A stretch of DNA of 64,000 nucleotides from Caldilineaceae bacterium SB0661_bin_32 (lineage in GTDB: Bacteria > Chloroflexota > Anaerolineae > Caldilineales > Caldilineaceae): assembly GCA_009841235.1 (NCBI GenBank), contig VXMH01000071.1, forward strand, positions 1 through 64,000, written 5' to 3'. Shown here piece by piece: positions 1-7,333 of the stretch (the first letter of the stretch is position 1; the number at the start of each line of letters is the position of its first letter). The position numbers and the translations under genes are program-made. The notes under the pieces are model-generated. The model was not told the origin of the DNA and ran no database searches. It saw only the letters and a program-made list of their open reading frames with translations.

Positions 1-30
1 GGCACAAGGCCTGCCCCTACCGGAGGTTTG
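1..30. repeat. Copy 1 of a 30-bp intergenic repeat (hairpin element, cut by window edge)
   Basis: These 30 bases are identical to positions 19255-19284. In the second copy the five bases just upstream complete a hairpin (GGGCAGGC, loop, GCCTGCCC). The same hairpin probably begins just before base 1 here. Both copies are intergenic, so this looks like a dispersed REP-like palindromic element rather than coding sequence. Confidence 0.75.
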
Positions 31-82
31 CGGGGAAGGTGGTTTAGCCCCAATTTGGGGTGCACCCTCCGGTGACAACAGA

Positions 83-111
83 TTGACAATCAGGATCCGG
101 CAAACTATACT
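83..111 (+). promoter_or_regulatory. Sigma70-type promoter of the first sugar-importer operon
   Basis: A perfect -35 box TTGACA (83-88) is separated by 17 bases from TATACT (106-111). It lies about 130 bases upstream of the binding-protein GTG start at 244, on the same strand. Bases 31-82 contain a short palindrome (CCCCAA T TTGGGG, 48-60) that could be an operator, and CCGGAGG (20-26) is complementary to CCTCCGG (66-72). Confidence 0.7.
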
Positions 112-243
112 ATCTCCCCAACACATGACATCATCTATATTCAGGCCGTGTCCCCCGGAAAGCCACAGGGCCGACTTTATACACTTTTTGGCACCGGGGT
201 GCTGCTGAGTCAGGCACCCCACAACGACCAGAGGAGGTCGAAC

Positions 244-1575
244 GTGACCGAAACAAGATTGAGTCGTCGTAATTTCCTGCAGATGGCCGGCCTTTCGGCA
301 GCGGGCGTTGCTCTCGCCGCCTGCGCTGCACCGGTCGCGCCCCAAGAGGGCGCCGGTGACATGGAAGGCGGGGCTGAGCCTCAGACCGTACAGTTTTACA
401 CGCTGGTGTGGCAGCCGGGCGCCGTAGAGGCCGCACAGGCGGCGATCGACAATTGGAATGCAGAGCATGGCAGCCGCATTACCGCCGAATACATCCAGGG
501 CGGATGGGGCCAGGCGCGTGATTACCTGACTACGTCGATTGCCGGTGGGGTGACGCCTGACATCGTCCACGGCATTACGGCATGGGCCAACGAGTACGGC
601 ACGCAGGGCGGTTACCTGGACCTGACCGAGTTGATGAATAACTCAGGGCTGGTGGAAACGACCCATCCCAAGGCGCTTGACGCGGCCGTCTCCCCCCTGG
701 ACGGCAAGATTTTCAGTGTGCCCTGGTGCTGGGAAGTCGGGACGATGTACGTGAATGCGGACCGATTCCACGAGGCAGGATTTGAACTGCCGCTCGATGG
801 CTGGACCTGGGACGAGTTCATTCCGGCTGCCAAGGAGCTCACCAGCCCGCCGGAATATTACGGACTGGCCGCCAACCTCACGGCGACACAGACGACCGAG
901 GACATCATCGCCTGGATGTGGCAGACAGGCGCCGAGGTGATGGGTGGATCGGGACAGAACTGGGAGATCGACGTGCAGCCGGCGCGTGAAGCGCTGCAGT
1001 TGTGGCATGACATGCTCTGGGTGGATGACATTCTGTCCCAGGAAAGTTTCGGCGGCTCCAACACTTTGGAGGCGTTCGGACTGGGCATCTATACGATGCG
1101 CCAAACGGGCTGTTGGGCCAGACGTATCGTGATGGAGGCCGAACCGGAGTTCGAGTGGCACATGGTCCCGCTTCCCCATTACAAGCGCCACGCAAACAGC
1201 AGCGAACCGCAGACCTGGTCCGTGGCCACGGACGCAACTGCCAGAGGTACGGTCGATGCCGCATGGGAAGTCACTCTGTGGCTATCCAACGACGAGAATT
1301 CTTCTGCCATCGCCTACGGCGACTGGCTCTTCCCGACGAGCATCAAGGCGATGGAGGATCCCCGCTTTACGACGACGGAGCACGCCTGGGACGTGGCCCT
1401 GCGCGAGGTGGAGCACGGCGTCGGTTACCCCAAGCATCCGGCCTGGGCCGAGTTCGACGACCGTCTGCTGGGACCGAACATCCAGAAGTATCTGCAGAAT
1501 GAGATGACTCTCGACGAACTGATCGATCTTCTGGAGGTCGAGGGAACCAAGATACTGCAGGAGTATCAGGCCTAG
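244..1575 (+). CDS. Sugar ABC transporter substrate-binding lipoprotein (family 1)
   Basis: Extracellular solute-binding protein of the maltose/multiple-sugar type, 443 residues, expected to be anchored outside the membrane and deliver a sugar or oligosaccharide to the permeases that follow. I chose the GTG at 244 because GAGGAGG lies just upstream and because translation from there opens with a twin-arginine motif (S-R-R-N-F-L, residues 7-12) and a lipobox L-A-A-C with the lipidated cysteine at residue 27. A longer frame reaches back to 148 but would bury the signal peptide. The substrate cannot be read from sequence. It is first in an operon with two permeases, a ferritin-like protein and a ribokinase-family kinase. 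Confidence 0.9.
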   Translation: MTETRLSRRNFLQMAGLSAAGVALAACAAPVAPQEGAGDMEGGAEPQTVQFYTLVWQPGAVEAAQAAIDNWNAEHGSRITAEYIQGGWGQARDYLTTSIAGGVTPDIVHGITAWANEYGTQGGYLDLTELMNNSGLVETTHPKALDAAVSPLDGKIFSVPWCWEVGTMYVNADRFHEAGFELPLDGWTWDEFIPAAKELTSPPEYYGLAANLTATQTTEDIIAWMWQTGAEVMGGSGQNWEIDVQPAREALQLWHDMLWVDDILSQESFGGSNTLEAFGLGIYTMRQTGCWARRIVMEAEPEFEWHMVPLPHYKRHANSSEPQTWSVATDATARGTVDAAWEVTLWLSNDENSSAIAYGDWLFPTSIKAMEDPRFTTTEHAWDVALREVEHGVGYPKHPAWAEFDDRLLGPNIQKYLQNEMTLDELIDLLEVEGTKILQEYQA

Positions 1576-1710
1576 CGCGCCGTTGGCGAGGGGCAGAGAA
1601 GGACCTAAGCCGGCGGGTTAGCGAGCCGGAGCTCTCTCTATCCGGTCGCCGGAGCGTTTTCTCCCTTTTCCTGCGCAGATCAGTCAGGATACGCTTCGAA
1701 TCGTCCGCAG

Positions 1711-1734
1711 CCCTGCCCTTTTCAAAGGGCAGGG
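1711..1734 (+). other. RNA hairpin (11-bp stem)
   Basis: CCCTGCCCTTT (1711-1721) pairs perfectly with AAAGGGCAGGG (1724-1734). It has no T-run after it, so it is more likely a stabilising stem-loop than a terminator. Confidence 0.65.
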
Positions 1735-1744
1735 CGCTGGATGC

Positions 1745-1779
1745 ACAGTAGACAGGGGCTGCCCCTGTCTACTGTTTTG
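1745..1779 (+). terminator. Strong intrinsic-terminator-like hairpin
   Basis: ACAGTAGACAGGGGC (1745-1759) and GCCCCTGTCTACTGT (1761-1775) are perfect complements around one base, so the real loop will be a few bases wider. Four T follow the last C-T-G. As the permease gene lies downstream on the same strand with no obvious new promoter, this is probably partial termination inside the operon. Confidence 0.65.
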
Positions 1780-1810
1780 AACTGAAGTCCAATGCGTTCG
1801 CAGTTTCATA

Positions 1811-1836
1811 GTGCAGGCACCTGTTCGGGCCTGCGC
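1811..1836 (+). other. Third RNA hairpin in the leader of the permease gene
   Basis: GTGCAGGC (1811-1818) pairs with GCCTGCGC (1829-1836) with one G-T wobble and a 10-base loop. A weak T-rich stretch (CTGTTCTGTTTT) follows. Confidence 0.45.
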
Positions 1837-1930
1837 CTGTTCTGTTTTGCCGCGTTCCCGGGTCGCCCTCTTTGACAGTGACCGCTCTCGCAGCCTGATC
1901 GTGGGTCACTGAAATCGGTTGGAGGCAAAC

Positions 1931-2863
1931 GTGTCTACGAAAACGTTGTCCGTTCCCTTGCCCGAAGGGCTGGAACGCCTTTCGCGCCGCCTGAGCAACC
2001 GCCACATTACTCCCTACTATTACCTGCTGCCGACCGTCATTCCCCTATTGCTGTTGACGGTGTATCCGCTCTTGCGGGGGATCTATCTCGCCTTCACCCA
2101 GTACAATCTCTACAACAAAGATACAACCCTGGTCGGTACATTTAATTTCATTGAGTTGACGACGAACGACACGCTTTTCTGGGGGGCGCTGGCCAACAAT
2201 ATCATCTGGACCGTTGGCATCGTATTCATTACCTATATGTTGGGACTGTTTACGTCGATCGCACTCAACGAAAACATCCCCCTGCGAGGTCTATTCAGAG
2301 GGCTTGCCCTGATCCCCTGGGTGTGCCCGGCCGTGGTTGCCGCACTGACCTGGCGCTGGATCTTCGACCCGCATTTCGGGATGCTGAACTACGCCCTGAT
2401 GGAGATTGGCCTTATCGACCGCCAGATCGGCTGGCTGGGCGACAAGAACACGGCCCTGGCGGCGACGATGGTCGTGGCTATCTGGAAACTGCTTCCCTTC
2501 TCGGTGGTGATGCTGCTTGCCGGACTGCAAACGGTGCCGGAGGAGCTTTACGAAGCGGGCGCGATCGACGGCGCCGGCGTCCTGGGGCGCTTCCGGTACA
2601 TAACGGTTCCGCTTCTGAATCGCGTTGGCAAGATCGCCATCCTGTTGACCACGATCTGGGCCTTCAATCATTTCGACAGCGTCTACGTCCTCACGGGGGG
2701 CGGCCCGGGCGATACGACGATGTTACTTTCAATCATGTCCTACCTGAACGCCTTCCGCTTTTTCAAGATAGGCTATGCTTCGGCCGTCGGGGTAGTCATG
2801 CTGATATTGCTGCTGCTGCCGATCACGCTCTATACGCGGCAAGTGCTGGAAGACGTCGAATAG
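1931..2863 (+). CDS. Sugar ABC transporter permease, MalF-like
   Basis: Inner-membrane permease subunit of a carbohydrate ABC importer, 310 residues, with about six hydrophobic segments. The first is near residues 28-50 (YYLLPTVIPLLLLTVYPLL). The cytoplasmic EAA loop that contacts the ATPase is visible around residue 207 (YEAGAIDGAGVLGRFRYI then VP). I chose the GTG at 1931 because GGAGG sits five bases upstream; an upstream TTG at 1919 has no Shine-Dalgarno sequence. It pairs with the second permease, which starts 11 bases after its stop. No ATP-binding subunit is encoded nearby. Confidence 0.92.
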   Translation: MSTKTLSVPLPEGLERLSRRLSNRHITPYYYLLPTVIPLLLLTVYPLLRGIYLAFTQYNLYNKDTTLVGTFNFIELTTNDTLFWGALANNIIWTVGIVFITYMLGLFTSIALNENIPLRGLFRGLALIPWVCPAVVAALTWRWIFDPHFGMLNYALMEIGLIDRQIGWLGDKNTALAATMVVAIWKLLPFSVVMLLAGLQTVPEELYEAGAIDGAGVLGRFRYITVPLLNRVGKIAILLTTIWAFNHFDSVYVLTGGGPGDTTMLLSIMSYLNAFRFFKIGYASAVGVVMLILLLLPITLYTRQVLEDVE

Positions 2864-2874
2864 GAGAGGTTCTC

Positions 2875-3720
2875 ATGGAACAGTTCGTCCGCCGCCGGCT
2901 TGTCCGCTATGTGTTAGCGTATGCCTGGCTGCTCATCATCAGCACTTTTACTGCGTTTCCCTTTTTGTGGATGCTGACCAGCTCATTCAAGGCGCGTCCC
3001 GAGATCTTTACGCGGATTCCCGTACTTTTCCCCAAGGAACCGACCCTGGCCAATTACAACTACGTGCTCACCGAGACGCCGGCCGGGCGCTACTTTCTCA
3101 ACAGCCTCTATATCGCCACCGTTACGACTTTGCTGGCACTGGTGCTGACGACGCTGGGCGCGTACGCGCTGTCCCGGTTTCAGTTCCGCATGCGCCGTTC
3201 GCTGGGCGTGTGGCTGATCGCCGGCCAGATGTTTCCGGGCGTGCTGATGCTGATCCCGCTCTTCGTCACCTTGACGCGGCTCAATCTGGTCAACACGTAT
3301 GCGGGTCTGATCATCGTCTATACGATGGGGGCGCTGCCATTTTCGACATGGATGCTCAAGGGCTATTTCGACACGGTTCCGCGCGAGCTGGAAGATTCTG
3401 CGATGATCGACGGCTGTAGTCGCGTGGGGGCGATTCGCCGCGTCTTTCTGCCGGTGGCGGCGCCAGGCATCGCGGCGGTGGCGCTGTTCGCATTTACGAT
3501 TGCGTGGCAGGAGTTCATGTTTGCGCTGACGATGATGAAGGACCAGGAGAAGTACCCGCTCTCGGTCGGCATCAACTTTTTTGTGGGCATCGCCGGCTCG
3601 GTGGTATGGGGCAACATCATGGCGATGGCTGTGCTGATCATTGTGCCGGGCCTGATTTTCTTCCTGTTCCTGCAGCGCTACATGATCAGCGGTCTGACGG
3701 CGGGGGCGGTCAAGGGGTAG
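2875..3720 (+). CDS. Sugar ABC transporter permease, MalG-like
   Basis: Second permease subunit, 281 residues, inner membrane. An N-terminal hydrophobic segment lies near residues 14-36 and five more follow. The EAA loop is at about residue 172 (LEDSAMIDGCSRVGAIRRVF then LP), the form typical of MalG/UgpE subunits. The ATG at 2875 follows an AGGAGAGG ribosome-binding site; the frame is open far upstream, but that part is another reading frame of the MalF gene. Works with the preceding permease and the lipoprotein at 244. Confidence 0.92.
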   Translation: MEQFVRRRLVRYVLAYAWLLIISTFTAFPFLWMLTSSFKARPEIFTRIPVLFPKEPTLANYNYVLTETPAGRYFLNSLYIATVTTLLALVLTTLGAYALSRFQFRMRRSLGVWLIAGQMFPGVLMLIPLFVTLTRLNLVNTYAGLIIVYTMGALPFSTWMLKGYFDTVPRELEDSAMIDGCSRVGAIRRVFLPVAAPGIAAVALFAFTIAWQEFMFALTMMKDQEKYPLSVGINFFVGIAGSVVWGNIMAMAVLIIVPGLIFFLFLQRYMISGLTAGAVKG

Positions 3721-3777
3721 GTGCAGAGTCAGGCTGTTCGCGTCCCGCAATCGACATCGACAATTGAGAGTGGAACC

Positions 3778-5136
3778 ATGACTGTCAACAGTAATCGCTA
3801 TCTGCCTGGGGCGCATTCCCGCGCACGTTTTCTGCGTCTGGACGCGGCGACCATTCTCAAACGCTTCTACCTGTGCGAGCGGTCGCTGATCATCGGCCAG
3901 TCGGGCTGGCTGGCGGGCATTGCCGCGCTGGAAACGAAGATGACGCTGCCGCGATTCACGTGGCAGGATACGCTGACAGCGCACGCGCTGCGCGAGCGGG
4001 TCTTTGAGCTGCGATATCCGAGGCGGATGTTGGAGATCGGCGAAGATGCGCCGCTGATAGAGGTTTTCGACGAGTCAGCTCACGCGCCAAGTGCACAGGC
4101 TTTCATTCTCGCGCTTGCTCAAGTTTTCAAGCCCGCACTGTTGTCAGCCTACCGCAGCTACGTCAGTTGCGCCGACGACCTCAGCGACGGTCCGATTCTG
4201 CGCGCTCTCAACCTGGCGATCGAGGAGAAAGAGGCGCAGATCGCGTGGCTGGAGAGCCAGGCGGAAGCGATGGCCGGGTCTGAGCCTGAGCATAGACGGG
4301 AAGCGGAACGCTGGGCCTCGGCGCTGGCGGAACGGTTGGAACAGGTCGGTGGATTGACGCTGGAAACGCCTCATGCGGCGCCGTCGCCGAACGACCTGCC
4401 CGGACACCGTCCCTTCAAGCTGGCCGAAGTCCCGGCGCGGGACCCTCGTTTCCATCTGTGTCACTACTACTGGCCCGACATCGTCGATCCCAACTTTGCT
4501 TACGGTGAGGGGATCAATCTGCAGCTGCGGAGCGGCGTCAGCCATCTGAATGAGGTGTGGGCGGTGGAGACGGGCGGCGCTATTCTGCACGCCTTCGCCG
4601 ACGATCTCGGCTGGGAATATATCTACGACGCCGCGCGCTGGACCTACGACGAGAGCCGCCACGTGCTGATGGGCTACGAGCGGCTGCGCGCATGGGGCTT
4701 TGCCCTGGACGAGATGCCGCTGGGGAGCTATATCTATGACAGCGCGGCCGGGCAGGAGCCGATCGTTCGACTGGGTATGCTGCACTACTTCGAAACCAAG
4801 AATATCGGCAACAAGGTCAAGCGGGCGGAGGCCTTCGCGCAGTACCAGGACAGGATGAGCCAGCACGACATGGAGTTTGACTGGGCTGACGAGACGATAC
4901 ACGCGGCCTACGGCAAGCGCTGGCACACGGCACTCCACGAGAAGTTCCCCGACCGCATCCCCGACATGGAGGGCCTGCACAGGCGCTGCGACGAGCTGGT
5001 CGCGGAGGAGATTGCCGCGGCCACGGACGCCGAACGGGCCGACATTCGTCAGGTTGCCGACGCCATGATCGCCAAGGCGGGTGAGGTCGGCCTGAAAGGT
5101 TCGGCCCAGGGAGCCCAGCCCTACCGAGCCTCCTAG
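3778..5136 (+). CDS. Ferritin-like helical protein in a sugar-importer operon (function unknown)
   Basis: I do not recognise a characterised enzyme. The 452-residue product is mainly alpha-helical and has features of the ferritin-like di-iron fold: a Glu-containing helix near the start (YLCERSLIIG), and two E-x-x-H or E-x-x-x-H style motifs in the C-terminal half (DESRHVLMGYE and ADETIHAAYGKRW). A central segment (residues about 150-215) is charged and may form a coiled coil. The ATG at 3778 has GAGAGTGGA upstream; a GTG directly after the preceding stop (3721) is an alternative. Lying between the permeases and a sugar kinase, it may be an oxidative or hydroxylating enzyme acting on the imported compound, but that is only context. 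Confidence 0.6.
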   Translation: MTVNSNRYLPGAHSRARFLRLDAATILKRFYLCERSLIIGQSGWLAGIAALETKMTLPRFTWQDTLTAHALRERVFELRYPRRMLEIGEDAPLIEVFDESAHAPSAQAFILALAQVFKPALLSAYRSYVSCADDLSDGPILRALNLAIEEKEAQIAWLESQAEAMAGSEPEHRREAERWASALAERLEQVGGLTLETPHAAPSPNDLPGHRPFKLAEVPARDPRFHLCHYYWPDIVDPNFAYGEGINLQLRSGVSHLNEVWAVETGGAILHAFADDLGWEYIYDAARWTYDESRHVLMGYERLRAWGFALDEMPLGSYIYDSAAGQEPIVRLGMLHYFETKNIGNKVKRAEAFAQYQDRMSQHDMEFDWADETIHAAYGKRWHTALHEKFPDRIPDMEGLHRRCDELVAEEIAAATDAERADIRQVADAMIAKAGEVGLKGSAQGAQPYRAS

Positions 5137-5180
5137 ACTCCTCTACAGACGACTCCTGACAGCGAAAGAGAGACGCTCCG

Positions 5181-6101
5181 ATGACCAAGCCCGTAATCAC
5201 CGTTGTCGGCAGTTTCGCCGTGGGCATGACCCTGCGGACGCAGCGCATGCCGGTCTTTGGCGAGACGCTGGTCGGTTCAGACTTTGACATGGGGCCGGGC
5301 GGCAAGGGCTCGAACCAGGCGGTCGGCGCGGCCCGGCTGGGCGCGCAGGCCCACTTCGCCGGCATCATCGGCGACGACAAGTTAGGGGAGATTGCAGTCG
5401 ACCTTTACGCCCAGGAAGGGGTCGACACGACCTACCTGCAGCGGACAGAGGAGGTTGCCACGGGCGTCGGCTTCATCATTCTGAATCCCGAGGGCGAGAA
5501 CGGCATCATTCTCGACATGGGCGCGAATGAGCTGATGGACGGGGCATTTGTCGACCAGGTCGAAGAGCAGATCGCACGCAGCGACGTGGTGATGTCGGTG
5601 TTGGAGATTCCGGTGGCGGCGGCGGCGCGGGCGATGGCGCTGGGCAAGAAACATGGCGTGCGCACGATCCTCAATCCGGCGCCGGCCACTGCGCTTGACG
5701 AGAGCGTTTTGCAGAATGTCGACTACCTGTCACCGAACGAGACCGAGCTGCGCATCCTCCTGGGGCTTGCGCCTGACGAGCCTGCAGACACCGCAGATTT
5801 GGCCGGGCAGCTGCGCGCCCGCGGGGTTGGCAACCTGATCGTCACAATGGGAGAGAAGGGCGCCCTGATTCTGACCGAGGACGGACAGGAGGAGGTGGCG
5901 GGCGTTTCGGTTGACGTGGTTGACACGACCGGCGCGGGGGATGCCTTCAACGCGGGCCTGGCGGTTGCGCTGGCTGAAGGGAAGAGCCTTGCGGAGTCCG
6001 TCGCGTTTGCGAACCGCTGCGGCGCGCTCGCGTGCCAGGCGCTTGGCGTGATTCCCGGCCTGGCGACGCGGGCTGCAGTCGATCGACCGGGCAGCGTATA
6101 G
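5181..6101 (+). CDS. rbsK: Ribokinase-type PfkB-family sugar kinase
   Basis: Phosphorylates a sugar (ribose or a related sugar) with ATP in the cytosol, trapping it after import. The 306-residue protein has both PfkB signatures: the N-terminal glycine-rich sugar-binding motif GPGGKGSNQAVGAARLG and the C-terminal motif DTTGAGDAFNAG, where Asp254 should be the catalytic base. Length matches ribokinases (about 300). It ends the operon that begins at 244, which ties the importer to a ribose-like substrate or a nucleoside/pentose product. Exact specificity is uncertain within the PfkB family. It converges on the next gene with only 20 bases between stops. Confidence 0.85.
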   Translation: MTKPVITVVGSFAVGMTLRTQRMPVFGETLVGSDFDMGPGGKGSNQAVGAARLGAQAHFAGIIGDDKLGEIAVDLYAQEGVDTTYLQRTEEVATGVGFIILNPEGENGIILDMGANELMDGAFVDQVEEQIARSDVVMSVLEIPVAAAARAMALGKKHGVRTILNPAPATALDESVLQNVDYLSPNETELRILLGLAPDEPADTADLAGQLRARGVGNLIVTMGEKGALILTEDGQEEVAGVSVDVVDTTGAGDAFNAGLAVALAEGKSLAESVAFANRCGALACQALGVIPGLATRAAVDRPGSV

Positions 6102-6121
6102 AGGAGAAAGCAGCCGGCTGC

Positions 6122-7279
6122 CTAGCGGCTTGCCGTCACCGTGCGCACCAGGATGCTCTTGCGCTTCTGCCCCTGCCCGTCAGGGTAGTTGAAGTCGGAG
6201 TAGGCCAGCAGCGCCGTACTTTCGTCCAGAGTCAGCAGGGCGGAATAGGAGCAGGTGTCCTGACGCCTTTCGGCTGGCTCGACCACCACCACCCTCTTAT
6301 CCCATTCGAGACCGGCCGGATCGGCAGTGGCGCGAACGAACAGCCCGGGCCGGCCGTATGACGCCAGTGTTATCCCGTTTTCGAGCGTCAACATGCGCGG
6401 CCACACGCCGCGGTCGTCAAATACACGCGGATCGCTCCACGACTGGCCGCCGTCCAGCGAGCGGGACCAGTAGGATGGGCCGACCCCCAGGAGGTCATGG
6501 GTGCGCAACAGACACAGCACGGAGCCGTCCGGCATGAAGTTGAACTCCGGCTCGGTGAAGCCGTCGCGCCGGTCCGCGTGCGGGTCGGCCTCCCTGTCCG
6601 GCTGGTAGAGGATTTCGCTCAGAACATCCCAGGAATATCCCGCGTCGACCGACCGCAGATAGACAATATTGTTCGCCGGCTGTACCACGCCGTCGACGAT
6701 TCGCTTCGTATGGATCGCTTCCCAAATGGAGCCATCCGGCGCCAGCTGCGAGCGGCCGTGGTGAAACGAGGGCCAGAAGGCGTACATGCCTTCGCGGACG
6801 ATACGGATTTCGCCGGGCATGCGCACGGAGGCGGTCTCTTCGATCCAGTCCTTCGCTCCGCTGCGCAGGCGCAAGAAGCGCCAGCCAGATAGTTCTTCGG
6901 CCAGGTCGGCGGCACGGTATATGTGGGTTATGCGGGTGGGCGCATCCTCCTGGACCAATACCGGCTCTGGCAACGTCACCTCGGCACGGGGACGGGACTG
7001 CAGCTGCACCGGCAGCAGCCGGTCTCCGTTCGGCAGCAGGAGGCCGCCGCGGGCGTCGCGGGCTTCTACCGCCTCCCACGTCCGGCCGTCGTCGGCGGAG
7101 AGCGCGTGCCTGGTGGGCAGGCCGTAGGCGGTGACGGAATCGGCTTCGACGTGGAATTCGAGGTGGATGCGGCCGTCGGCCAGGCGTTCAAGGTGGGGGA
7201 ACTGCCAAGGGCCCCACTCCCTTAACCCGACCGGAGCCTGGTCTATCAGGACCGGTTCGCCAAGCGTGATATGGGGCAA
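6122..7279 (-). CDS. Asp-box (BNR) sialidase-fold protein 1
   Basis: A 385-residue predicted beta-propeller of the sialidase/neuraminidase superfamily. Asp-box motifs (S-x-D-x-G-x-x-W) are visible at ADDGRTWEAV, SVDAGYSWDV and SLDGGQSWSD. No signal peptide is seen, so it probably acts in the cytosol on imported glycosides or is a non-sialidase member of the fold. The start is a TTG at 7279 with GGGGGGAGA six bases upstream. It is the last gene of the minus-strand operon led from near 16000. Asp-boxes are structural, so substrate and even hydrolase activity remain open. Confidence 0.75.
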   Translation of the reverse strand: MPHITLGEPVLIDQAPVGLREWGPWQFPHLERLADGRIHLEFHVEADSVTAYGLPTRHALSADDGRTWEAVEARDARGGLLLPNGDRLLPVQLQSRPRAEVTLPEPVLVQEDAPTRITHIYRAADLAEELSGWRFLRLRSGAKDWIEETASVRMPGEIRIVREGMYAFWPSFHHGRSQLAPDGSIWEAIHTKRIVDGVVQPANNIVYLRSVDAGYSWDVLSEILYQPDREADPHADRRDGFTEPEFNFMPDGSVLCLLRTHDLLGVGPSYWSRSLDGGQSWSDPRVFDDRGVWPRMLTLENGITLASYGRPGLFVRATADPAGLEWDKRVVVVEPAERRQDTCSYSALLTLDESTALLAYSDFNYPDGQGQKRKSILVRTVTASR

Positions 7280-7333
7280 ATCTCCCCCCTTTCTCTTTGC
7301 AGCGGCCGAATACAGTGCCTGTCGCGGCCATCC

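Larger units (their letters stand above)
1576..1930 (+). other. 355-base gap between binding protein and permease, with three consecutive hairpins
   Basis: No gene is seen. The gap carries three stem-loops at 1711-1734, 1745-1775 and 1811-1836. This is the usual place for RNA structures that make the binding-protein message more abundant than the permease message, by 3' end protection or partial termination. That role is inferred. Confidence 0.6.

Noticed and set aside
2323..2874. Upstream extension of the MalG-like frame
   Set aside because: It is another reading frame of the MalF gene; the ATG at 2875 has a good ribosome-binding site and starts with a normal N-terminus.
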